Shown one piece after another: positions 1 to 5,820 of a stretch of DNA of 8,231 bases (positions are counted from its first letter, which is position 1; every line of letters begins with the position of its first letter). The notes under the pieces are model-generated. The model ran no database searches. It worked only from the letters and a program-made list of their open reading frames with translations, and was not told where the DNA came from. The translations under genes and the position numbers were made by a program. The DNA is from Chloroflexota bacterium (lineage in GTDB: Bacteria; Chloroflexota; Dehalococcoidia; UBA6926; JACQUM01): positions 1 to 8,231 of the forward strand of contig JACQUM010000041.1 in NCBI GenBank assembly GCA_016210295.1. Reading direction: 5' to 3'.

Positions 1-368
1 CACTGTGTGAAGGACTCCTCGAACAAGAGCTTGTCAAAAGAACGCCCATGTCTGGTGGAACGCTTCAGAACCTAGGGCTTCAGCGGTTAACAGAAATGGC
101 CAAGGATTTCGCAATCATCACGCCCGAGGCGGCGCGGGAGATTCAGGCAAGAGCCGAGAAAAGGAATGCACTAGCCCATCTCAACGTGAAGAAGCTACGG
201 AAAGGCGTTCGGCCTCCCTCCGACGATATCGGGTGGGGCGGACTGGTTATAGAGTGGCGCGAGGGAACCCTAGGACACCCCAAAATGCAAAAGGAGGCGC
301 TTCGGGCCTTGAAACTTGCCTCTGTGCTTTGCGAGAAGTTCTACGGCCCGCCCCCAAACCATCAGTGA
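1..368 (+). CDS. C-terminal part of a HEPN-like protein (partial at window edge)
   Basis: The reading frame is open from base 3 to the TGA at 366-368, and the codons before the first ATG (48) read as a plausible helix (LCEGLLEQELVKRTP). No ribosome binding site precedes that ATG, so the gene very probably begins left of the window. The visible product is mostly helical. It contains RNALAH, an R-x4-H motif (codons at about 162-179) followed by a basic stretch, which is the signature of HEPN domains; in toxin, Abi and Cas proteins that motif forms the RNase active site. About 60 residues follow, with a further helix (KEALRALKLASVLCEKFY). The family call rests on this short motif and helical context only. 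It could instead be a non-catalytic HEPN or an unrelated helical protein. The stop overlaps the next ATG, implying co-translation with the following gene. Confidence 0.6.
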   Translation, partial: LCEGLLEQELVKRTPMSGGTLQNLGLQRLTEMAKDFAIITPEAAREIQARAEKRNALAHLNVKKLRKGVRPPSDDIGWGGLVIEWREGTLGHPKMQKEALRALKLASVLCEKFYGPPPNHQ

Positions 369-709
369 TGCGCCTCGTAGACGCCGTCCCCTTCGCCGAT
401 AGCCTTGAGGAGCTTGAGCCCTCCGAGCGGGCCCAGCTCCCGCGCATCCTCCGGGACGTGGTGAAGGACTACCTGGCCAAAGCGCCGCAGGAGTTCCTGG
501 CCACCTCTGAAGGTCAAGAGAAGGTAGCAGCCTGGGCCCGCGCCCGCTCCGAGCTCCAGGCCATCGACGCCATTAACACGCAGCGCTACTTGGCGAAGAA
601 GGGCATACGCGCCCTGACCGTCTTCCAGAAGGAGGGGCGCATGGCGAAGGACCTGCTCACCTCCAAGCTGCCTCCTCCACCATGGGAGAACGCAAAGCCA
701 GCTTCATAG
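368..709 (+). CDS. Small hypothetical protein, translationally coupled to the HEPN-like gene
   Basis: This frame encodes 113 residues and I do not recognise the family. The ATG at 368 shares its A with the upstream TGA (TGATG), and no Shine-Dalgarno sequence lies before it. Both points favour termination-reinitiation coupling over the earlier in-frame ATG at 233, which would lie deep inside the upstream gene. The product begins with an acidic helical segment (DSLEELEPSERAQL) and continues with a charged helical middle (residues about 20-75). It ends in a basic stretch and a proline-rich tail (LPPPPWENAKPAS). There is no signal peptide, membrane helix or cysteine cluster. The tight coupling suggests a partner or regulator of the HEPN-like protein, as in two-gene toxin-antitoxin modules, but nothing in the sequence resembles an MNT nucleotidyltransferase or a known antitoxin fold. 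Confidence 0.6.
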   Translation: MRLVDAVPFADSLEELEPSERAQLPRILRDVVKDYLAKAPQEFLATSEGQEKVAAWARARSELQAIDAINTQRYLAKKGIRALTVFQKEGRMAKDLLTSKLPPPPWENAKPAS

Positions 710-743
710 CACCAAAGGTGTGTCTGAGAACACGAGCGGTATC

Positions 744-1334
744 TTAGAACCAGCCGTAAGGCAATGGGGCTCGGAACGTCCGGTAGGTGAAGAGGAGCAC
801 CACCGCCTCGAAGACCAGGAAGAGCCAGAGTGGATAGGGGACCAGCATCCGCACGCCTCCGACGACCGCCGTAAGGACGGTAAAGAGGCAGACGGAGGAG
901 ATCCGCTTGCGGCGCACGCGGAGCATCGCCACCTGAGGCCCCAGGCCCGCTGGTGCCGGCTGGTCGGGCTGGAGCCGGGCGATCAGCTCCTCGATCTGGG
1001 GCTGGAGATAGAAGTGTATATAGGAAAGGAGACCGAATAGGACCAGCGCCGCTCCCAGCTTGACCCAGAGAGTCCAGTTGGCGACCGCCTCCGAGAGGGA
1101 GATGCCATCTGCCCAGACCAAGAGCAAGCCGCTGGCGAGCACCGTGCCAAGGACCACGAAGCAGCGCCGAGCGTGGTTCTTGATGATGTTCTCCATGTAG
1201 CGGTCGGTGCTGTAACCGATGGGACCGCCGAAGCGTGCCCGCTCGTTCACGACGAGGAGCATGTACAGAGGCGCCGCCATGTAGACCGTGGAGAGAAGAT
1301 GCGCGAAGCGCAGCACGGCCGTCCATTCGACCAT
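744..1334 (-). CDS. Five-helix integral membrane protein, CopD/DUF2269-like in style
   Basis: The protein has 196 residues. The ATG at 1334 is preceded by GGGAGGT at good spacing, which fixes the start. Hydrophobic segments lie at about residues 5-29, 57-76, 86-110, 146-165 and 167-187. Between segments 3 and 4 is a polar loop with a Pro/Gln-rich part and a basic stretch (RVRRKR). Histidines sit in or beside helices (H12 in the first, H54 before the second, H107 in the third). This recalls the CopD and DUF2269 families of small membrane proteins, where such histidines may bind haem or metal. The resemblance is in pattern only, with no diagnostic motif, so the function is unknown. The gene is convergent with the HEPN-like pair (stops 34 bases apart) and divergent from rarA, so it is probably its own transcription unit. 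Confidence 0.75.
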   Translation of the reverse strand: MVEWTAVLRFAHLLSTVYMAAPLYMLLVVNERARFGGPIGYSTDRYMENIIKNHARRCFVVLGTVLASGLLLVWADGISLSEAVANWTLWVKLGAALVLFGLLSYIHFYLQPQIEELIARLQPDQPAPAGLGPQVAMLRVRRKRISSVCLFTVLTAVVGGVRMLVPYPLWLFLVFEAVVLLFTYRTFRAPLPYGWF

Positions 1335-1387
1335 CGGAGACCTCCCAATTCCAGTCAGGCTGTCTCTGCTCCCGCCTGGCCTGGCAC

Positions 1388-1416
1388 AAGGTAGGCTCCG
1401 GGAACAAGCCTGTCAA
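1388..1416 (-). promoter_or_regulatory. Candidate promoter for the five-helix membrane protein gene
   Basis: On the minus strand a perfect -35 TTGACA (plus-strand 1411-1416) is followed by a 17-base spacer and a poor -10 TACCTT (1388-1393). Transcription would start near 1381, about 47 bases before the ATG at 1334. The -10 matches the consensus at only three positions. Confidence 0.3.
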
Positions 1417-1475
1417 TAGTGCGTCCGCACCACGGGGCACCGGGACCGCCCCACGGCTGCGGGAGCTCTCCGTCT

Positions 1476-1504
1476 CAGGCAAGAGTTCAGGGCGGGGGTA
1501 TAAT
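1476..1504 (+). promoter_or_regulatory. Candidate rarA promoter
   Basis: A perfect -10 hexamer TATAAT lies at 1499-1504. The -35 position at 16-18 bases spacing holds only a poor match (CAGGCA or TCAGGC), so this is -10 driven if real. The start of transcription would be near 1511. That leaves a 5' leader of about 27 bases to the in-frame GTG at 1538, or 57 bases to the ATG at 1568. Confidence 0.45.
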
Positions 1505-1567
1505 CCAGTCAAGGAGTTCGGCTGGAACGGAGGGATTGTGCCCCCGAGGCGTCCCCTGGGAACAGAT

Positions 1568-2956
1568 ATGTTCGAGCGGGAGCGGCGGCGCCAGCTCCAG
1601 CAGGAGGCGCCTCTCGCCGCCCGCATGCGGCCCCGTTCCTTCGAGGAGTTCGTGGGCCAAGAGCACCTCGTGGGACACGACCGCGTCCTGCGCCGCGCCA
1701 TCGAGGCCGACCAAGTCCCCTCCATGATCCTGTGGGGGCCGCCGGGGAGCGGCAAGACTACCCTGGCGGACGTCGTCGCCCGCATGACCAAGTCCCACTT
1801 CGAGCCTATCAGCGCCGTGGCCTCCGGCGTGGCGGAGCTGCGCCGCATCGTGGAGGAGGCCAAGGAGCGCCGGGGGATGCGCGGCCAGCGGACCATCCTC
1901 TTCATCGACGAAATCCACCGGTTCAACAAGGCCCAGCAGGACGTCGTCCTCCCCTACGTGGAGGACGGGACCATCACCCTCATCGGCGCCACCACGGAGA
2001 ACCCCGCCTTCGAGGTCATTGCCCCCCTCCTCTCGCGCTGCCGCGTCTACACTCTCCACCAGCTCACCGACGAGCAGGTGAAGCTGCTGGTGGACAGGGC
2101 GTTGAAGGACGAGGAGCGCGGCCTGGGGAAACTGCGGCTCAGGCTGGAGCAGGAGGCGGAGGAGGGCCTCATCCGCCTGTCCAACGGCGACGCCCGCATC
2201 GCCCTGACCGCCCTGGAGATCGCCGCCCTGGCGACGCCTCCGTCCGCCGACGGCAGCCGCACGGTCGCTCTCCCCACCGTCGAGGACGCTATGCAGCACC
2301 GCGCCCTTCTGTACGACAAGGCGGGGGAGGAGCACTACAACATTATCTCCGCCTTCATCAAGTCCATGCGCGCCTCCGACCCCGACGCCGCCCTCTACTG
2401 GATGGCGCGGATGATCGAGAGTGGGGAGGACCCCCTGTTCCTCGTGCGGCGGATGGTCATCTTCGCGGCGGAGGACGTGGGCCTGGCCGACCCCCAGGCG
2501 CTGGTGGTCGCCACGGCCTGCCAGCAAGCCGTCCACTTCGTGGGGATGCCCGAGGGCTTCCTGCCCATGGCGGAGGCCTGCGTCTATCTAGCCTCGGCGC
2601 CCAAGAGCAACTCCGCCTACAAAGCCTACAACCGCGCCCGCGAGGACGTGTTGACGACTCGCAACGAGCCCGTCCCTCTGAACCTGCGAAACGCCCCTCA
2701 CCCGCTTATGGCGCGGCTGGGCTACGGAGAGGGGTACAAGTACCCCCACGACTACCCGGGGCACTTCGTGGAGCAGCGAAGTCGGCCAGAGGCGGTGGAG
2801 GGGCATCGTTACTACTTCCCCGGAGAGATCGGCTTCGAGGCGGCGATCAAGGAGCGCCTGGGAAAGCTGTTCGGGGAGAAATGGCGGAGGCTGGGGGCGC
2901 CGGAACGGCCCACCGATGAAGAGCCCGGAAAGGGGATGGAGGAGAGGGAGCGATAG
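1568..2956 (+). CDS. rarA: Replication-associated recombination protein A (RarA/MgsA AAA+ ATPase)
   Basis: The product is a clamp-loader-like AAA+ ATPase that acts at stalled or collapsed replication forks and binds SSB and DNA ends (family knowledge: E. coli RarA, yeast Mgs1, human WRNIP1). From the ATG it has 462 residues, near the family norm. Visible motifs are the N-terminal PLAARMRP and EFVGQEHLV (residues 15-35), Walker A GPPGSGKT (57-64) and Walker B LFIDEIHRFN (111-120, DE at 114-115). These are followed by sensor-1 TTEN (142-145), the arginine finger in LLSRCRV (R157) and sensor-2 NGDAR (R210). The C-terminal MgsA domain follows, with LNLRNAPHPLM and YYFPGE (416-421). The ATG at 1568 gives a family-like start (MFERERR). 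An in-frame GTG at 1538 with GGAGGG only three bases ahead is the alternative and would add 10 residues. The charged tail (EEPGKGMEERER) is ordinary. The gene appears monocistronic. Confidence 0.96.
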   Translation: MFERERRRQLQQEAPLAARMRPRSFEEFVGQEHLVGHDRVLRRAIEADQVPSMILWGPPGSGKTTLADVVARMTKSHFEPISAVASGVAELRRIVEEAKERRGMRGQRTILFIDEIHRFNKAQQDVVLPYVEDGTITLIGATTENPAFEVIAPLLSRCRVYTLHQLTDEQVKLLVDRALKDEERGLGKLRLRLEQEAEEGLIRLSNGDARIALTALEIAALATPPSADGSRTVALPTVEDAMQHRALLYDKAGEEHYNIISAFIKSMRASDPDAALYWMARMIESGEDPLFLVRRMVIFAAEDVGLADPQALVVATACQQAVHFVGMPEGFLPMAEACVYLASAPKSNSAYKAYNRAREDVLTTRNEPVPLNLRNAPHPLMARLGYGEGYKYPHDYPGHFVEQRSRPEAVEGHRYYFPGEIGFEAAIKERLGKLFGEKWRRLGAPERPTDEEPGKGMEERER

Positions 2957-2964
2957 GCTCCTTT

Positions 2965-2984
2965 GCCTCATGGCCTATTGAGGC
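2965..2984. terminator. Small inverted repeat between convergent genes, possible bidirectional terminator
   Basis: GCCTCA (2965-2970) and TGAGGC (2979-2984) form a 6-bp stem with an 8-base loop, just after the rarA stop and overlapping the stop of the flavin reductase gene. There is no clear T-run on either side, so termination is only suggested by position. Confidence 0.35.
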
Positions 2985-3475
2985 GCGAAGCGTCCGTACT
3001 TCCCCCGGTAGAAGAGCAGAGGCTCAGCCTCCGACTGGGGAGTGTCCCCATCCTCAATGCGTCCCACGTAGACCGTGTGGTCGCCCGCCTCCACCGCCTG
3101 CACCACCTGGCAATCGGCGTAGGCCATGGCCGCCCCCAGGATGGGCGCCCCCGTGGCTCCCGTCCTATAGGGGATGCCCTCCAACCGGTGGGCTGCTTCC
3201 AACGGAGGAGTGCCCTTGCGCGCCAGGGTCGTCGCAAGGTCTGCCTGGCTCTGCGGGAGGATGTTGACGGCGAAGACGCCGCCCCGAGCGATGAAGTCGT
3301 GGCTGTCCGCCTTCTTGTCCACGCAGATGAGCACCAAGGGCGGGTCCAGGGAGACGGAGCAGAAGGCGCTCATGGTCGTCCCGTGGACGGTGTCCCCCAC
3401 CCGGCTGGTGACGATGGTCACGCCGGAGGCAAAGGAGCCCAGGACCCGGCGGAATACATCGGCGGAGACGGGCAT
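2975..3475 (-). CDS. Flavin reductase-like FMN-binding protein
   Basis: The product belongs to the flavin reductase-like family (Pfam Flavin_Reduct), split-barrel FMN proteins that reduce free flavin with NAD(P)H. Many supply reduced flavin to a two-component monooxygenase; others are stand-alone oxidoreductases. The 166 residues match the usual length. Recognisable parts are FRRVLGSFASGVTIVTS (8-24) and the flavin-binding run GTTMSAFCSVSLDPPLVLICVD (32-53). Further along come FAVNIL (68-73), the AGDHTVYVGRIED strand (130-142) and PLLFYRGKYGRF at the C-terminus. I chose the ATG at 3475 because AGGAGGG lies seven or so bases before it and because homologues begin at this point. An in-frame start 27 bases upstream would place that ribosome site inside the gene. 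No monooxygenase partner is nearby, so the physiological substrate cannot be told. Confidence 0.92.
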   Translation of the reverse strand: MPVSADVFRRVLGSFASGVTIVTSRVGDTVHGTTMSAFCSVSLDPPLVLICVDKKADSHDFIARGGVFAVNILPQSQADLATTLARKGTPPLEAAHRLEGIPYRTGATGAPILGAAMAYADCQVVQAVEAGDHTVYVGRIEDGDTPQSEAEPLLFYRGKYGRFAPQ

Positions 3476-3547
3476 GGCGGCCCTCCTTTCCGAGCCACAC
3501 AAAAAGATAGGGGAAGGATAGCATAAAGAGTAGCCCCTCGCCGTTCC

Positions 3548-3577
3548 TTGACGGCTGCCGAAGCCAGTTCCTACAAT
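3548..3577 (+). promoter_or_regulatory. Promoter of the tRNA-Val gene
   Basis: TTGACG (3548-3553) and TACAAT (3572-3577) are separated by 18 bases. Each differs from the sigma-70-type consensus at a single position. Predicted initiation near 3584 is only a few bases before the mature 5' end of the tRNA at 3587, so the 5' leader would be very short. Confidence 0.65.
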
Positions 3578-3586
3578 AGAGCCCGT

Positions 3587-3664
3587 GGGCGATTAGCTCA
3601 GCCTGGTGAGAGCGCTACGTTGACATCGTAGAGGCCAGTGGTTCAAGTCCACTATCGCCCACCA
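3587..3664 (+). tRNA. tRNA-Val (anticodon GAC), CCA encoded
   Basis: A full cloverleaf can be folded by eye. The acceptor GGGCGAT (3587-3593) pairs with ATCGCCC (3654-3660). The D stem is GCTC/GAGC around a 10-base loop. The anticodon stem is CTACG/CGTAG (3615-3619 and 3627-3631) with loop TTGACAT, giving anticodon GAC at 3622-3624, which reads valine codons GUC and GUU. The T stem is AGTGG/CCACT with loop TTCAAGT. Discriminator A3661 is followed by a genome-encoded CCA (3662-3664). A T5 run starts at 3666 and may help 3' end formation. The tRNA stands alone, with no neighbouring tRNA genes in the window. Confidence 0.95.
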
Positions 3665-3765
3665 TTTTTACGAAAAGTAAGACTTTAATAATGACCTTTG
3701 CTCTTGTTTCCTGACCGGCCGTTTGAGTTCTAGCCCGTCAATAGTGCGTGGCTGCTCGGACAACC

Positions 3766-5088
3766 CTAGCTTCGTGTCAACAGTGGAGCCCGATTGCCCT
3801 GTTGCTCCACCGTCGACCTCCGGGCCGCGAGGAAAAACACGGAGCCGAGGCCTGCCAGCACGGACAACACAATGAAGCCAATCCGGTAGTCGCCTAGCAG
3901 GTCGGCCATGAACCCCGCGAAGAGAGGCCCCGCCACCGCGCCAATCGTGACGAACAGCGAAGAAAGGCCCATGATCACGCCAAAGGCCCTCCGACCGAAG
4001 TAGTCCGCGCGGATGGCCGCCATCAGAGGTCCTCGCAGCCCCCACGCAATGCCATGAAGCGCTGCGAGACCGATGATCACCGGCAGCGCAGTAGCGACGG
4101 CCAGGCCCAGGAGGGCCAGCATGTGGCAGACCATGCAGACAGCGGCGATCCGCCTCTTGTCCATTCGGTCGCCGATGAACCCTCCCAGAAGCTGGCCTAC
4201 GATGGATAGGATCGTCAGAAGCGACAACACAGCCGCTGCTGTCGGGAGAGAGAGGCCAGCCTGCTGCACCAAGTGGGGGATCAAGTGCACTATCACCGCG
4301 GAGACGACGAGCAGCGCCGACCCATGCCCTGCCGCCAGGAGCCAAAAGGCCTGCGTCCGCAGAGCCTGGTCCAGGGTGAAGCCCCCAGAAGGGCCCCAGA
4401 TGTCCCCGCCTGCGACTGCCTGCGACGGAGGACGAATGGGGTCGCGAGCGGGAACAGGGTCCCCGTCGGGCCGGTAGCCGTGTTCCTCTGGGGTCCGCCT
4501 CATCAGCTGTGCCGCAGGGATGCCCACTGCGAAGACAAGGAGGCCCGAGTAGCGGGCCGTTTCGCGCCATCCAAAGGTTTCCAGAGCCCAGGCCACCCCC
4601 GGGATGAGCAACCCTGCCACTCCCCACCCGGTGGCTGCCAGGGCCATGGCCGTCGCTCTCCTCCGCACGAACCAGTTGACGAGCGTTGTGTTGATGGTGA
4701 GATAACCAGCGAGCCCTGCGCCAACGGTCGCGATAAGGAAGGCACCGTAGAACGTCGGCACAGAGCCAGACCAGCTGAGGAGCACCAGCCCCAACGCGAA
4801 GAAGGCTATGCCGATCCTGACCAAAGTTCGTGGGCCCAGGCGATCCAAGAGCCAACCCTGAACCGGGCCCATGATCCCGCCCTCGATCTGGCCCAGGGAG
4901 AAGGCGCCCGAGAGGACCGTACGGCTCCAGCCGAACTCGGCCTGTAGGTGGACGAAATAGGCCCCGAAAGCCTGGCCGAAGACGCCTCCGGTCACTCCCT
5001 GAAGGATGAATCCCCCAAGGACGATCCACCACCCGTAATAGACACGCGAGAAGCGCATCCGCACGCTGGTCGCAGCGGGGATTCTCAA
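3766..5088 (-). CDS. Major facilitator superfamily transporter (MCT/OxlT-like)
   Basis: A 440-residue, 12-helix secondary transporter of the inner membrane. The opening VYYGWWIVLGGF and the central RTPEEHGYRPDGDP with LRTQAFWLLA are typical of bacterial MFS carriers related to the monocarboxylate (MCT) and oxalate/formate groups, so an organic anion is the likeliest cargo. The substrate cannot be read from sequence. MFS motif A appears twice, after helix 2 (GWLLDRLGPRT, about residues 78-88) and after helix 8 (GGFIGDRMDKRR, about 302-313). A soluble loop of about 45 residues (197-240) joins the two six-helix halves. The start is a TTG at 5088 with GGAG eight bases upstream. An ATG ten codons in (5058) lacks such a site, but the extra N-terminus looks unconserved, so either is possible. 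It lies 33 bases behind the RRM gene and may be read from the same transcript. Confidence 0.93.
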   Translation of the reverse strand: MRIPAATSVRMRFSRVYYGWWIVLGGFILQGVTGGVFGQAFGAYFVHLQAEFGWSRTVLSGAFSLGQIEGGIMGPVQGWLLDRLGPRTLVRIGIAFFALGLVLLSWSGSVPTFYGAFLIATVGAGLAGYLTINTTLVNWFVRRRATAMALAATGWGVAGLLIPGVAWALETFGWRETARYSGLLVFAVGIPAAQLMRRTPEEHGYRPDGDPVPARDPIRPPSQAVAGGDIWGPSGGFTLDQALRTQAFWLLAAGHGSALLVVSAVIVHLIPHLVQQAGLSLPTAAAVLSLLTILSIVGQLLGGFIGDRMDKRRIAAVCMVCHMLALLGLAVATALPVIIGLAALHGIAWGLRGPLMAAIRADYFGRRAFGVIMGLSSLFVTIGAVAGPLFAGFMADLLGDYRIGFIVLSVLAGLGSVFFLAARRSTVEQQGNRAPLLTRS

Positions 5089-5121
5089 GGCAGTAACTCC
5101 GACAGAGATGCTCTGGGCCTG

Positions 5122-5433
5122 CTAACGCGAGCTGCGGTTTCGATGGCCAGCGGGTCCGCCCACCTGTCGGCTACGCTGCTCTCCTCGTTGTTCCCGCGGG
5201 GGAGCCTCGGCCACATCCATCGTGCGGCCCTTGAGGTCCTTGCCCTTGACGCCGGCGATCGCCGCCCTGGCCTCGCTCTCGTTCGGCATCTCGACAAAGG
5301 CGAAGCCCCGCGATCGGTTGGAGTGGCGGTTCCTGACGACGCTGGCGGAGGTGACATGTCCAAAGGAGCCGAAGACGACCGTCAGGTCCTCCCCCGTGAC
5401 TTCCTCAGCCAGGTTACCAACGTAGATGTTCAC
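5122..5433 (-). CDS. Single-RRM RNA-binding protein
   Basis: The product has 103 residues: one RNA recognition motif followed by a short Arg/Gly/Gln-rich tail. RNP2 is IYVGNL (residues 3-8) and RNP1 is RGFAFVEM (42-49), with aromatic residues at the RNA-stacking positions (Y4, F44, F46). The spacing and the start MNIYVGNLAEEVTGEDL match the small Rbp proteins of cyanobacteria and similar bacteria, several of which rise after cold shock and bind RNA. The start is a GTG at 5433, with AGGGAG about nine bases upstream; starting here gives the family's usual N-terminus. It is co-directional with and downstream of the DEAD-box helicase and zinc-ribbon genes, which fits a role in RNA structure or turnover. 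The tail (residues 78-103, EQRGEQRSRQ then GHRNRSSR) is likely disordered and RNA-contacting. Confidence 0.93.
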   Translation of the reverse strand: MNIYVGNLAEEVTGEDLTVVFGSFGHVTSASVVRNRHSNRSRGFAFVEMPNESEARAAIAGVKGKDLKGRTMDVAEAPPREQRGEQRSRQVGGPAGHRNRSSR

Positions 5434-5524
5434 TTCTAGGGTCTCCCTCTAGGACACCAGATCAATTCAATCCTCATCTCAATGTGGACGCCCCTTCCCA
5501 TTGCCTCGACTATCGCGCGAGAGG

Positions 5525-5719
5525 TCAAGGTCTTGGCTCCTTCTTCGCCCGAAAGCCCCGGGGCTGGCCGAACCCTGCGGACGACCAAAGAGCAGGAGGC
5601 GGGACCTCCATCCTCGCGCCGCACTTCTTACAGGACTGCCAGCCCGACTGTATGAGCCAATAGTGAGGCGGACACTCATCAACCTGGTCTGCTCGCGGCG
5701 GGTTCTTCGAGAGAGTCAA
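5525..5719 (-). CDS. Small zinc-ribbon-like protein
   Basis: This 64-residue frame has a compact metal-binding pattern: C16-x2-H19, ten residues, then C30-x2-C33 (CPPHYW ... SCKKCGARMEV). The CPPHxW...CKxCG layout is one I have seen in very short proteins of uncharacterised role in Chloroflexota-type genomes; this is recall, not a search. The start is a TTG at 5719 with a strong AAGGAGG four to five bases upstream, the main reason for accepting so small a gene. The C-terminus is Pro/Arg-rich and low in complexity. It sits between the helicase (102-base gap) and the RRM gene (91-base gap), all on one strand, so a part in RNA handling is a reasonable guess. Function is otherwise unknown. Confidence 0.6.
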   Translation of the reverse strand: MTLSKNPPRADQVDECPPHYWLIQSGWQSCKKCGARMEVPPPALWSSAGFGQPRGFRAKKEPRP

Positions 5720-5739
5720 GGGCCCTCCTTCTCATGCAG

Positions 5740-5754
5740 TGAGGCACCGCCTCA
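5740..5754. repeat. Short hairpin between helicase and zinc-ribbon genes
   Basis: TGAGGC-ACC-GCCTCA forms a perfect 6-bp stem with a 3-base loop in the 102-base gap after the helicase stop and about 20 bases before the zinc-ribbon start codon. No T-run follows on the minus strand, so it is more likely an mRNA processing or stability element than a terminator, if it does anything. Confidence 0.3.
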
Positions 5755-5820
5755 GCGGATTCGGCGCTTCAAGCCCGGGAGCCCGGTGGGCGCCCCTGAT
5801 AGGGATCCGGCATGCAGGAC

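Larger units (their letters stand above)
1335..1567. other. Divergent intergenic control region
   Basis: These 233 bases separate the membrane protein gene (leftward) from rarA (rightward). They hold candidate promoters for both directions, described separately, and no RNA gene or strong hairpin was seen. The frame of rarA stays open through this stretch, but the implied peptide (rich in Ser, Arg, Gly and Pro) has no resemblance to RarA N-termini and is taken as non-coding. Confidence 0.5.

Noticed and set aside
586..1929. A 447-codon open frame on the minus strand across the membrane protein gene and the start of rarA
   Set aside because: The translation is Arg/Ser/Gly/Pro-rich with no domain, and it overlaps two well-supported genes in other frames. 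It is a by-product of high GC.
1487..2919. Long open frames antisense to rarA (to 2536) and in the +1 frame within rarA (1732-2919)
   Set aside because: Their products are low-complexity (Gly/Arg/His/Pro), while the rarA frame has every AAA+ motif in order.
3666..3765. A possible terminator or extra gene between the tRNA and the MFS stop
   Set aside because: Only a T5 run and a weak TTTT-ACG-AAAA pairing are present, and there is no open frame with a ribosome site.
3668..5032. A 454-codon minus-strand frame covering most of the MFS gene
   Set aside because: It is the shifted frame of the transporter. It lacks hydrophobic helices, whereas the 3766-5088 frame has twelve and both motif A copies.
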